64,000 bases of DNA from Talaromyces rugulosus (taxonomy: Eukaryota > Ascomycota > Eurotiomycetes > Eurotiales > Trichocomaceae): assembly GCF_013368755.1 (NCBI RefSeq), contig NC_049561.1, positions 62,001-126,000 of the forward strand, given 5' to 3'. Under the pieces are notes generated by a model. The model had not been told where the DNA came from and did not search any database. It worked only from the letters and a program-made list of their open reading frames with translations. The translations under genes and the position numbers were made by a program. Shown here one piece after another: positions 17,799 through 29,400 of this stretch; position 1 is the first letter of the stretch, and every line of letters starts with the position of its first letter.

Positions 17799-18554
17799 TG
17801 ATATTTATAGAAAAAACTATTTATTTTAAAGTAGTTAGTAAATAATTTATTATATAATAAAGAAAAGAAAAAAGGAAGTATAAGCAGTAAAATATTTTTT
17901 TATGAGTGGGGAAGTTATATGATATAGACCTACAACGGCTCGCGCGACACTAAGAACGGTACCAAGCGACCTACGACCACAAGTTGATCTTGTGACATTT
18001 CCGACCGGTGATTTTTTTTGTTTTTCCGGTGGATTGCCGAGAACTCCGATTGACCGACTACTGATATGCGGAATACCGAGTATATAGATATTATTTTCTG
18101 TTCAATGTTTCTTATACAGGCCCGAGCTTTAGCCAAAGATAAATGAAATCAAACACCAGTTTCTCCTTTCGGTTATTGCCCTCGAGTCCACCAGCCCTAA
18201 AGTAACGAGAGGTAATTACTAAGATTGAGCCTAAATCACAAGTGGAGAACCGTATAAGGGCCAATATCTTCATAAATCGGACGGTGTCGAAGAGGTAGCC
18301 AGTAGACAATGATCAAAGAGGCGGCTTCTCTACATTTATGCAGACAGAGCCTTCCTCTGTTGATTGAGTGCCCATGTCACTGCTGACCTTCACTCTGACC
18401 TAGAGAGAGGGTTAATTTACATGTGGTTTTAAGTCAGATGTATCTGGGGCCGATTCTTGCTTTCCACGGATGGGATTTGCGGCCCCCACCACACGAAATG
18501 TAACCCACGCACGCATTTGTATAAATGTACGTAGTCAATGCAGACAGCCAGGTC
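17799..18554. other. intergenic region upstream of the secreted lyase-like gene
   Basis: AT-rich to about 17920, then ordinary composition. Short frames on the minus strand (17930-18309) show no features. The last 300 bp are probably the promoter region of the gene starting at 18665. Confidence 0.45.
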
Positions 18555-18562
18555 TATATAAG
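18555..18562 (+). promoter_or_regulatory. TATA box
   Basis: TATATAAG, 103 bp before the ATG at 18665, in a position normal for a fungal core promoter. Confidence 0.6.
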
Positions 18563-18664
18563 AGGCCGGGGTGTCATGTCGATTTGGAGTCTCGAGTAAT
18601 ATACACCCATCTCCATTCTCAACAAAAGAGTGTAAAAAATTAAACCGCCCAAGAAATTTCGAAA

Positions 18665-19282
18665 ATGGGTTTCAAGCAGCAGATCCTCCTCACCCTTGCT
18701 ACCGCGACCTGTGCCCTCGCTGTCTCCCCAGTTGGAAGCGGCTCCTGGACGTCGGTCGACCCTGAATTCGATGTACAGGAATGTGCCGGAGGTACCGTTA
18801 GCGGCAGCACCTTCAAACTCCCCGAGTCCCCCAATGGTAGCACAAGCGGCAGTGGTTGCTCAAATGGCCACTTGCGAGCTGAGCGCCGGTACAAGAACGA
18901 TTATTCGTCTGGTGTCCACCAGTTCGGCGGGCAGTTTAAAATAACCTCAATGGGTGGCAACAAGGTAGACCTTAAGCAGACCTTCAATGGAGACGACGGG
19001 CCATGGTTCATGATGGCTGTGAAGGACAGCGGCGATCTCTACAATGTGGAGGGTGGCGACACCATTGCTAGCGGTGTGGCAACGGTTGGACAGACTGTGA
19101 CTATTAACACCGTCCATGATGCGGATAGCTCGAGTTTCGATGTATACGTCAATGGCAACAAGACGTACAGCACATCTTCTGTGGGGGGTTCTTATTACGA
19201 CAAGTTTGGAGCGTATACCACTGACAGTGGTTCTGGTCCTATTACCGTTGAATGGACTGATATTTCGTTCTGGACTCAGTAG
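18665..19282 (+). CDS. secreted polysaccharide lyase-like protein (PL7/PL20-type jelly roll)
   Basis: A 205-residue intronless ORF. Residues 1-19 form a signal peptide (basic start, LLTLATATCALA core, likely cleavage after Ala19), so the product is secreted. The rest is Gly/Ser/Thr-rich beta-strand sequence. RAERR (71-75), KQTFN (104-108) and YYDKFGAYT (177-185) stand in the order of the three conserved motifs of PL7-type lyases (RxExR, QxH, YxKxGxYxQ) and of the related glucuronan lyases PL20. The likely role is beta-elimination of a uronate-containing polysaccharide outside the cell. Cys40 and Cys65 could form a disulfide. The exact substrate is not readable from sequence; the canonical QIH is not strictly kept, so a lectin-like non-enzymatic role is possible. 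It is the only intact host-type gene inside the transposon island and shows normal base composition. Confidence 0.7.
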   Translation: MGFKQQILLTLATATCALAVSPVGSGSWTSVDPEFDVQECAGGTVSGSTFKLPESPNGSTSGSGCSNGHLRAERRYKNDYSSGVHQFGGQFKITSMGGNKVDLKQTFNGDDGPWFMMAVKDSGDLYNVEGGDTIASGVATVGQTVTINTVHDADSSSFDVYVNGNKTYSTSSVGGSYYDKFGAYTTDSGSGPITVEWTDISFWTQ

Positions 19283-20625
19283 ATGAAATGTTTTTGTGGG
19301 TAGTGTTTGGTTATACGCAATGATGCAAGTACATGTACATATATACTTTACTTATGGGGAATGCGCTATATTAAATCATATTTATATATATTACTATAAA
19401 ATGTAATTCTATAGTGATTCTAAATAGTCTCTTATTTCTCTTGTCTCTATTCCTTTCGCTCAGAAATTAAACCCCTGTAGCTGTCGAAAAGTAAACAGGA
19501 ATGGTAGAACAAACTATGTAGATCTTTTGTATCGATTTTGAGTTTGTATGACTTTATAGAACTCAACTGGATACCTTAGTTGTATGTTGAGATGAAATTG
19601 AGGATATGCTTAATAATTTAAAAAGAGTTTTTCATGCTCTATAGAATATTCCTCCTGTCTACTACACTGATTGCAATGCGATTACTATAAATTAAGATGA
19701 TTAACAATGGATGAAAACATATTACTCAACCTATAAGAAAATATATTTCAATGGTGTAATAGCTATATGTAAGTGTTCATATTGTTAATGTATATCTGCT
19801 GATTATTCTAAGGATATAGCTACTCTGGGAACTATTGGGATAATTTTTATTTTAATTTTCTGCCAGTGTGGAAAGTTGTTGACTTTGTATTAAAATGGCT
19901 TTAGATGTTCATGTCGTCGTGGTTGAACCTCTGAGCAATGGTTATATGTAAAAAAGCAGAGCCTAATGGAACCAACGAGGAACAAGCGAGACCTTGTGAT
20001 AGCGAAAATATTGAACAGGTTGTCAAGATTACCATTACTATTAGGAGACTGTTTAAGATAAAAACGGGACAGTATATTTAGTTATGGATGCTCTCGGTGG
20101 GCTTTTGTAGTGAGTGTAATAATACTCTTGGCCCTTAGGTATAGAAAATCTCAATGCTCTCATCGTACTGGTAATTATAATTAATTTTTTGTATATAATT
20201 ATTATTTTGGGTTAGAAATCGAGGTTTGAAATCAATATTGTTTTGTTCTTTTGCCTAGTGAGATCGAGTAGCTAGATACATTGTTAAACTGTAAACCCCC
20301 CAAATATTGATGATCTGCGAAGAAGAGCCTGACATCGTCCCACAATGGGTTTGGAAATTTGACTGGCATTTGTTAATCTAAGTCTTATTCTTTTATATCT
20401 GGCTTTAATTAGTTTTTTGTGAGAATTACTGTAATCTGCAGGCTACATCTGCTACCTGAGGCAGCACGGCAGCCTGAGGCTATACTTGTCCTTACTAGGG
20501 CACAGCGCAGAAACCGTAGATTGAACCATTGAACTATGGAGCAGGGAATTATCCTCGTACAGTGAAGGCGGGATATGCTAGGATTTAGTAATCAGTTTGA
20601 TTCTATAGTGATCTATAGCTACGTA
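19283..20625. other. no gene recognised downstream of the lyase-like gene
   Basis: AT-rich non-coding sequence, with a few short frames of no recognisable family. The first 150 bp probably contain the 3' UTR of the preceding gene. It runs up to the hAT insertion. Confidence 0.4.
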
Positions 20626-20633
20626 TCAGAGAT

Positions 20634-20790
20634 TAGACTTCCGCATAACCCATTTTGGGTCGAAGGTCACGACCCAAAACCCAACCCGGTCTGGGTCTGG
20701 GTCGAAGCTTCATAACCCAGGCCCAACCCAGGCCCAGTCACTGGGGCCCCAGAAAACCCAGAAATAACCCATTTCGACCCAGTTCCGGCA
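20634..20790. repeat. hAT left terminal and subterminal repeats
   Basis: After the inverted terminus come repeated GGGTCTGGGTC, ACCCAAAACCCAACCC and CCCAGGCCCA words, including a near-palindrome GGGTCGAAGGTCACGACCC. Such subterminal arrays usually bind the BED finger of hAT transposases. Confidence 0.7.
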
Positions 20791-21549
20791 TAAATTATGG
20801 TATAATTATTTAAATTACACGCCGTCATTTTTCCCGTTTTGATGTTTACACTGAAATAGAACACTTTCTACCAGGAAATCAATGAAATCTTTAAGGAATT
20901 TCTTAAATATGAAAAGGGCATATCGAATTCACTGTTGCTTATCTTTTACAATGCCTCGTTCTACATGGAAAGGCCGTATCTACGGTGTGGTGGGAAAATG
21001 CACATCTATCGTCGTACCGATGTAGTTATATATGTTAAACATATATTCACACATTATACATTTCTACATGAATCAAATAAATATTTCGGGGAATATTAGA
21101 ATGTATTGAACTGTTTAAATGTTCTACTGTTGTCAGAATATCAAACCGTTCTATTGATAATTCCGACGCTTGTCAGAATACCTAGATATCTACATTTAAG
21201 TCGAAGGCTTCAACTTTGAAAGTAGGACGGGATGAATTTTTTTGGCTAGGCTTGGGGAAACTGGGGTGGGAATTGGGGTTTGACTGGGGTTTGACTGGGC
21301 CTTGACTGGGTTCTCTGGGTTGTCTCTGGGCTATTACTGGGTTATTACAGGGATAATGCATTAGGTCCACATAATATCAGTATACCAAACCAATGAATGA
21401 GAGGACAAGGATTCATTCCATCTGACATATCAATTAACTTGACTTTCTCATTTTTCTCATTTTTCTAATTGTAGTGCTTTTCCATCTCAGTATGTTATTC
21501 ATATTTTCCCTTTACCTCTCCCCTTCGTGATGCTTACATATCTTTTGTC

Positions 21550-24163
21550 ATGTCTCAAAGCCAGCTTTCCGACTTCACATCGTCACTTTATAGTGGAGAT
21601 ATTGATGATCTTCCATCTCTCTCAACGCAACAAATCACTCCATCCGCAAGTCATCATACAATTGATTCTGGCTTCCACCGGCCAGATGACCTCCTCGTTC
21701 CTCCTTCTTTGATACGTGTTGGACCTGATCGCCGGAATAGGTTTGTTCTCTACGACAAGATGTCACACAACGAGTTTATCGACTGGTGGTTACAGACGGA
21801 CTATGGGCGGAAAAGAAAGATCAACTGGGATTCACATCGCCACACGGTGATCTGGAATAGCTACAACCAGGTTGCTGAGGGTGTAGATGGCACACCAAAG
21901 GTCATGTGCAAACGCTGTGGAAAGATTCTTGAGCATCCTTATTCCCTGAGTCTGAACAGTTCCGGCAAAGCGCAGTATCACGGCACATCAACAATCCAGA
22001 AACATCTGAAGACAGCTGGGTGCCTACGGTCGGAGAAGGGAAAGAAGGCAGAGATTACAAAGTTTCTCCAAAAAGAGGTATGTTTTAGACTGTGAAACGA
22101 TACTTAGATACTAATCTATGGTATGTCTTCCTAGGGCGAAATCTCAGCAGATATACCCTTTTTACAAGAGGACTGGGAAGACGATATCTTGCAATTCCTG
22201 ACTCTCAATCGGCTACCATTCCACCTCATCGAGCATCCATCATTTAAGCGGATTATCTACAAAGCGCGTTCTGCTCTTGTCGCTCCAGTGATCCCGTCTG
22301 CCGATACAATCCGTCGCCGATTAGGGAGCTTGGTCAAAGACCGGCAGCAGCGGGTTCTTCGTACGCTACCTGCTGGTTCAAAGATATCTATTGCGCTTGA
22401 CTGTTGGACATCTCCATTCTCGCAGGCATTTATGGCGATCACTGGTTATTTTATCGACAGTGATTGGGTTTATCGTGAGGTGCTTCTTGGTTTTAAGCCA
22501 CTTCACGGTACACATACGGGGTCTTACTTAAGTGGTGTTCTGATGGAAACCCTGGTAGAGAACAACATTGAAGATAGAGTGTTTGGGCTGACCACAGATA
22601 ATGCATCAAACAATAAGGCATTAGCTGCGTCTCTCCAACAAGCTTTATCAGATGGTGTCATTATTACACGAATACCATGCCTTGCCCATGTTATCCAGCT
22701 CAGTCTTAATCAGCTTCTTGTTCGGATTAAGGCAGTTCCATCCAATGAATCCGCGGAGACAAAGTGGACAGAGAGTCAGTCCAGGCTGGTTCAAGAGAAT
22801 GCGAAGCAATGTCAGATCTCTTCTACATTGAACAAAGTACGTTATCTTGCAATTTATATAAATGCAAGCCCCCAGCGCCGAGAGACATTCTACAATCTTC
22901 AGACAACAAACGTCAAGATTGTTCCCATCCAAGATGTGAAAACACGATGGAATTCTACATTTCTTATGCTTCGCCGGGCCAAACGGCTACGTGCTATCTT
23001 CTCTTTATTTTGTGCAGAGTATGACTGTGAGGAGATGCTACTTAGCGAGCACGAGTGGCGCCAAATTGACTATCTTCTCTGTATCACTGAGCCGTTCTTC
23101 GATTATACAACCCAGTTATCAAAGACTCGAGACGTCACTGCCCACTATGTGTTCAAGATTTACAACCGACTTTTTGATCATCTTGAGCGATCACAGACAC
23201 AGCTACAACGGAAGCGTGTCCCATGGAAGAAACAAATGCTGGACGCACTGGACGCTGGACGGACCAAGCTTGATGAGTACTACGCTCAAACCGATACTAT
23301 TCGAGGGCATATCTATGCCGTCAGTACGATGCTTGCACCAGTGAATAAATTTAGATTCTTTCTCTCTAGCGATTGGGATCAGAAGTGGCGAGATATCTAT
23401 CGCAACGCCTTTCAGCAAGCCCTCATCCCATACCAAGCGCAAGTAAAAAGTCAAAGCCAGGATGCATACAGCTCTCACACTGCAGCTCAACCAAGCTCAA
23501 GGCTGGAGGAGATGCTTGATGGAAAGGATATACAGCCACGAGCGATGACTGATGAAATTAGTCAATATCTTGATAGTGGTCAGTGATTATCCACTACCTA
23601 TGTATTGCTAGTTCACTAATCTTAAACTAGATACTGTTTCTGTTGGGCCACTTATCTTTTGGAAAGAGCATCAATATCGCTTTCCAGCTATTGCCGCCCT
23701 TGCGCGAGATGCGCTCTCCTTCCCAGCCACTGGTGCAGGAGTGGAACGCCTCTTTAATACTGCTCGAGATGTTTGTCACTATCGTCGTGGGAGAATGAAG
23801 ACCGAGACGATTGAGGAGTTGATGATGTTTCTTTGTACATCCAAATTCGATATAGAGGCACAGGAAGCAAAGCTTCTTGAAAAATTCTTCTCACAGGATG
23901 AGCTTGAGGCGGCGAAAGAAGAAAGGGAAGAGAAGCTTAACAAGGATGAGATCAATCCAATTAGTGATACAGAGGAGCAAGAGGATGAGCTAGAAAATGG
24001 ACCAGAGAATGAAATGGAGGATATAGGACTAGATACGACTTTCTTATCTGCTGCTGAACCAGATAGTCCAGGCTCACCGTCATTACCACCAACCTGTACA
24101 CAGACACGGGTATCAGGGCGGAAACGTAAGAGCCGGGAAGATGATATATTTGAATATCATTAG
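21550..24163 (+). CDS. hAT transposase, BED finger type (834 aa, three exons)
   Basis: Exons 21550-22077, 22135-23578 and 23631-24163 (introns of 57 and 52 bp, GTATGT...CTAG and GTCAGT...CTAG, each with a CTAAT branch site) join in frame to 834 residues. Exon 1 carries a BED-type zinc finger (about 110-170: CKRC, then HLKTAGC) preceded by a WW motif. The RNase-H-like catalytic core follows: ALDCWTS near 265, TTDNASNN near 328, a PCLAHVIQL helix and TRWNST. Exon 3 begins close to the hAT dimerisation domain (FWKEHQ, then ERLFN, then RRGRMKTETIEELMMFL) and ends in an acidic tail with RKRKSRED, a probable nuclear localisation signal. ATG 21550 is chosen because it opens the BED frame. All three exons are free of stops. 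Confidence 0.92.
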
Positions 24164-24292
24164 TTAAATATGTAAATTCTAAATAAAGGCTTTTCTTTTA
24201 CCTTTTTTCCTAATAAATCTGTAAAGTAAATACTCAAAAATACAACTACAAAATGCATAAGTTATGCAATTAGAATTCTTGGTATATTTGTT

Positions 24293-24447
24293 ATGTTTGT
24301 AACCCAATTTGGGGCCCCAGGCCCAGTACTGGGTTACCCAGTCCAACCCAGACCCATTACTGGGTCGACATGTTTGACCCAAAACCCAACCCAGTCTGGG
24401 TTGGGTCTGGGTTGGGTCTGGGTTTTACTGGGTCGTGCGGAAGACTA
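24293..24447. repeat. hAT right terminal and subterminal repeats
   Basis: Mirror arrangement of the left end: GGGTTGGGTCTGGGTTGGG words and ACCCAAAACCC, ending in the inverted terminus. Short interspersed GGGT/ACCC units at both ends allow strong pairing of the ends. Confidence 0.7.
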
Positions 24448-24455
24448 TCAGAGAT

Positions 24456-25979
24456 ATACTTGCTTGCTCTTTAAACCTTTTCCTTACATTTTTATCTTCT
24501 TATAATGATTTTTTAGATTTCATATAGATATATTTAATAAATATCTATCTTTTTAGGCTATAAATCTATAGTAGTTATATAGATATCTTATATTACTAAA
24601 AGTAAAGTCTTAAATATTTAATTCGTAATACTATATATTTTTAATTATTAATTGAAATTTAGCTTTAGAATAATCCCTAAATATCTAGACTAGAAGTGGT
24701 TCGGCTATAACTTTGAAAAAGATAAGCGAGTAATAATATATCGGTTTTTTTATATGAATAAAATATTCACACTAATCGTGTTGGGGTAGGCAAATTCATC
24801 AACAATGACTTTATACTGTACCAACTCGAAAACTTAGGCATAGTTTCGGAAATGAAGGAGAGGGAGCTCTCTTTAATTTTTTATTAAATAAATGCTTATA
24901 TGGTTGCCCGAGGAGCGGAAGAGGGCTCAGAAGTTAATGGACCATCCGTTTCTCAGCGATTAAATTGATGACAGAACGCATTGGGCTAAGAAGCTTGCAT
25001 GATCATGTGGCTGGTGTAGTGCTAGTCGATAGACTTCAAATGGTTCCTCTTTATCGGTATGTTTGCTATTTATGTATTGCTCACATAAACGTTCTATACG
25101 TCTAGAGAGACACAGTGGTGGAGGGACTTCACAGCCATGGGGATATGATAAATTTGAATCCTCTAGTTGTGAAATGTGGATGAATTCTTTTGCATATGGA
25201 ACGAATTGACTGACACGATAGGATATTTTCCGGGTATTTCAAGTAAAGATTTCGTACAAGGCATGCTTCTATAATTTGCCTATTGGTCTTAAAACTCGTG
25301 TGTATGATCCAACGGGTCTTGGCAACCAGGAAAAGTGGCCAGTCTGAGGCAATATGCCTGGTGGAAAACGGCAGCCTATCGAAATAGGTCTCGCAAACGC
25401 TCTGAGAGAAGGGCTCTATTTGCGTTTTGATTATGAGCTGCAACCTTTTCACATCCGAATTTGTCAGACGAGAGCGCCGGAGAACCCACGTGGCTTTGCG
25501 GCCATACATTCAGCTCGCCCTTGTAGCCATATTCTGCTCAAATACAATGCTGTGGGATTGCCAAAGTTTTTATGATTATCTAAAAGTGCTTTAATAGATT
25601 ATCTATCATACTTTCTGACATGTATTGGACTAGGAGTTGGAAAAAATGAATATGGCTGATGTGTATGCAGAGCTCCTAGGCTCTATTATTAAAATTAGCT
25701 GCGCTTAATACAAGATGTGATATATAGACTAGTCGATGCCTACTCATAATTAGACTAAGCGTATTAGTTGAATAGCTATATTGAAGAGTATTTGATTCAT
25801 ACTATTCGTATAGTATGTGTAGTATGCAATCCTTGTCCTCCCAGCTTACTGCTATGGTTGTGGGATTATATAGATGTACTTCTATAATAACAAGACTGTA
25901 GCTCCTTCTCTTAAGAGCTATGTGTAGAGATATCAAGCAACTATGAAGATAATTGCAACCATGTATTTGGTAGATATTT
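24456..25979. other. no gene recognised between hAT and the next repeat
   Basis: AT-rich flanks with a less biased middle (24.8-25.6 kb). Two overlapping opposite frames there (minus 25129-25509, 126 codons; plus 25354-25575) show no domain and may be the remnant of a lost gene. From 25600 on the sequence is AT-rich again. Confidence 0.35.
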
Positions 25980-26156
25980 ACTGCAGATCTAGGAATAATC
26001 TCATTCTAGAGCTATAAAAGGTCAAGTCTGTTACATAAGTCTATAAGATAAAATCTTCCTATAAGTCTTAACAGATAGATTTATTCTTTATACTTGTTGT
26101 CTTAAAGAACTGTACCCCTAGATAGAAATCAAATGTCTTTGGAAAGGCACGGCACA
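25980..26156. repeat. family B LTR fragment (mutated)
   Basis: Matches the 3' two thirds of the repeat at 17517-17793 (GATCTAGGAATA, GGTCAAG, AGAACTGTACCCCTAG, GGAAAGGCACG) with C-to-T and G-to-A changes. Its right end is exactly where Gypsy-2 inserted: the target duplication cacat uses the terminal bases of this repeat. Confidence 0.75.
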
Positions 26157-26157
26157 T

Positions 26158-26414
26158 TGTTACGGGCTAGGTCCCGTCTTACTGGCCTTATGTAGGTCCA
26201 GGAATTGAGTAGATTCGAACGTGAGAAAGAGAAGGAAAAGGTTCGCAGGGGTTCGCATTGTCGAATGTCGATACAGGCGAGTGTGGGTCCCAAGGGCGCC
26301 CTAACGAATCTGGTATAGCGTCAGGGGGTTCTTCTATAACGAACCAGGTGCGGACCAGGTGCGGTTATTCTACGAGAGCGAAGCCTGAGTATCCTAGGGG
26401 CTAAGACCCTAACA
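26158..26414 (-). repeat. Gypsy-2 3' LTR
   Basis: 257 bp, the less mutated of the two LTRs (keeps TGTTACGGGCTAGG). It contains a duplicated GGTGCGGACCAGGTGCGG-type block. Followed at 26415 by a pyrimidine run that on the minus strand is the polypurine tract (aagggggggagtaa). Confidence 0.92.
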
Positions 26415-26429
26415 TTACTCCCCCCCTTC

Positions 26430-29400
26430 GGCAAGGGTGTTGTGGTGTTGGAGCCAGTGGTCGAGTGCTTTGGTGTCTTCTATAGACTGGGCAGGTTCCT
26501 ATGTAGGTTGTGCATATCTGGTCCAATAGACAAGGTATTACTTTATATGTCCGCGGCCCCGATATATAGTCCATTCATCAAGTATACTATCGACTAGGTA
26601 TTTTTCATTACCTTCTACTAGGTACGCTGGTGGCTGGTAATCATGTTGGGTCTATAAAGGGAGCGGACGTGTGCCTATAGAATAGAGGAGTATTGTATGA
26701 AAAACATTATAAATAGTTCTAAGGATATTAAGTCAGTATGCATAGGATTCTATTTTCTTTAATATAGTATATTTCGTATGTCGGGCGTCCAGCTTCTTTG
26801 AAGGTTGTTTGGTCTGAATGTTCTAAAGGTCTAACTATACCTTCTGTCCTATTTTATACTCCAGAGAAGTCTCTTAGTGATGGTTCGCACTATTTTCTAT
26901 TCGCTGCTGCGCTGAGACAAGCTTAGTCTGTGCTATATTAAAGGCCTGCTGTAGCTTAGTAACTATATTGTTTGTACATTCGGCGGCGGGTCTTTGCTGC
27001 TCAGATGTGGGGATAGCTTCATCTAACTAAAGTGGTTCGATGTTATATCTATGGATTAGAAAGAAGGGGCTGATACCAGTTGCAGTAGTGTCGTGTCTAT
27101 TTATTGTGAGTTATACAATTGCGGTTAGTGGGCTCCAGTTAGTTTGGAGGTAGGTATAGAAGTTCTATAGATATTCTTTCACCATAGAGTTAGCACGTTC
27201 CGTCTGTCTATTAGTTTAAGGGTGATGTGCGGTTAACAATTGTCTCATGATCTTTAGATGTTCGCACACGTCTTTCTAAAGATCATTAATAAATTATATG
27301 CCCTAATCCGATATAATACTGCTAGGCAGCCTATATTCGTGTATAAATTAGTTAACAAACTTTGATATTACTGTCTCAATATCTATGTGTTTATATAGTA
27401 CTAATATAATCTCTTTTCCTAGTTGGTCAACGATTACTATGAGATTCGTATTCCTATTGGATATTAGGAATTTCTCTATAAAATCCATATTAATATCTTG
27501 CTATATTTGCGAGGGAACAGGGAGTGGTTTTAATAACTCTTGTCGGTATTATCTCTATATGGTATTTGTACCACATTTGTTGCAGTTATTTATGAATCTT
27601 TGGATATCCTTAGATAGGTTTGGTCAATATAGTTGTCGGGCTATAATGGTATAGGTCATGTTTTGGTCTGGGTGTCTGGTGAGATAGGAGTCGTGCGTAT
27701 TTTGTATAATATGAGTGTGGAGTGGTTTGTTGTTTGGTATCTATTGTCGGTTTTGAAATAGTAACTGGTCTGTTGTATTGATTGTGTATTTGGATACCAT
27801 GGTGCGAAGTTGTAGGTCTTGAAGGAACTGTGGGAGCTTCTGGTGTATGGCTTCTTTGATTTGTTTATAATTTTTATTCTTAGCTTTGGCTAGTCACTAC
27901 TGTTCTTTAATTGATGTTAAGTGCTCTATATGGGTAGTATGGATATAGGGTTCAGGTGCGGTGTTCAATAAGCGACCCTGGGGAGGTTATTCTAGATAGT
28001 CTCTTTGTATTTTGTTAGGGTTGATAAGATGCTTATTTCGGTATGCTAGGCGTTTATCGTTAATCCCATTGGGCATATCTTGCGAGCGTCGCGATAGTGC
28101 ATCAGGTCTGGCAGCTAGTCGCCCTGGCTGGTATTGGAGCTTATAGTTGAAGCGTGAGAGTATACCAGCTTATCTTATTTGTTTTTTATTTAACCGTCAG
28201 AGCTGCATGAAGTATTTAAGATTCTGGTAGTCAGTCAGGATAATAAACTCTTTAGTACCAATTAGTTCAGGTTCCCATTGCTTCAGACACGCTATTATCA
28301 CCAATAGCTCCTTATCATGGATCTCATAATTACACTCCGCGGGCATGCACTTTCAGGAGAAATAGGCGCAGGTTCATAGGAGTCCTTTGTTATTATACTG
28401 TAATAATATCCCCCCTACAACATATCCCAAAGAGTCGGCTTCCACAATTGTATCCTGCTCAGGGTCAAATTACACTAGTATTGGGTCGCTCACAAACATT
28501 TACTTTAGTTGTTCAAAGGCTTCATTAGCGGCCTTAGTCCAAACAAAGATAGTTCCCTTTTTAGTCAGTTCTGTCAGCGGACGGATTATGTCGGAATACC
28601 CTCAGATAAACTATCAATAGAAATTTGCGAACCCTAGAAACGATCACACGTCTTTCACACACATTGGGGCTTTCCATTCCAAAATAGCAAAGACTTTCGC
28701 GGGGTCCATTCAGATCCCTTTTCCAGCTTCTAATATGAATCCAAGATATTTTGTTATCTGCACCTTGAACTCGTATTTATTAATATCTAGCTGTAGTCCC
28801 GCAGTACGCAGACATTCTAGCACCCTCATTACCTGTTTCTGATGATGCGCGCAGCTACCTTCTGTAAAGATAAACACATCATCTAGATAGACAGATACAA
28901 AGTCGTCCAGGAACTCGTGAAGGGTCTAATTAATATATCATTAAAACGTGCTCAGCACATTAATAAGGCCGAAAGGTGTTACTAACCATTCATAAAGTCC
29001 AAACCTAATTCGGAAAGCTATCTTCCACTCGTCTCCTTCAGCGATGCGTATCTTATAGAAAGCCGCTGTAACGTCAAGCTTTGTAAACCATCAGGCTTTA
29101 GATATTCATTGTAGGGTCTCATGTATTAACAGTAGTAGATATCAATCCCTTTTTGTCATAGCGTTGAGCGCCCGATAATCGACGCAGAAGCACAATCCTC
29201 CTCCAGGTTTCCTTACAAACAGTACCGGCGCTACAGCGGGCGAGTTACTCACACATATAAAGTCCTTCGACAGTAAGTCGTAGAGAGTTTTCCATAAAAC
29301 CAGCAGTTCTTCCCATAACATATTATAGAAAGGGCCCCATAATATCTCTGGCTTGCGCCCCTTCGCATCAACATCAATTAGTTCAATCTAATGGTCGATA

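Larger units (their letters stand above)
20634..24447 (+). mobile_element. intact hAT transposon
   Basis: 3814 bp, bounded by TAGACTTCCGCA and its near-complement TGCGGAAGACTA, and flanked by the 8-bp target duplication tcagagat (20626-20633 and 24448-24455), the duplication length typical of hAT elements. Both ends carry dense GGGT/ACCC-containing subterminal repeats. Inside is a three-exon transposase gene with a complete frame. The degraded sister copy at 12282-16095 has the same length. This copy looks autonomous. Confidence 0.96.

Noticed and set aside
20400..20560. tRNA-like sequence near the left end of the intact hAT
   Set aside because: A GATTGAACC-like loop is present but no complete cloverleaf or A/B box pair can be drawn.
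22077..23631. Separate hAT proteins for each open frame
   Set aside because: Two short introns with good splice signals join the frames in phase into one transposase, matching the domain order of the family.
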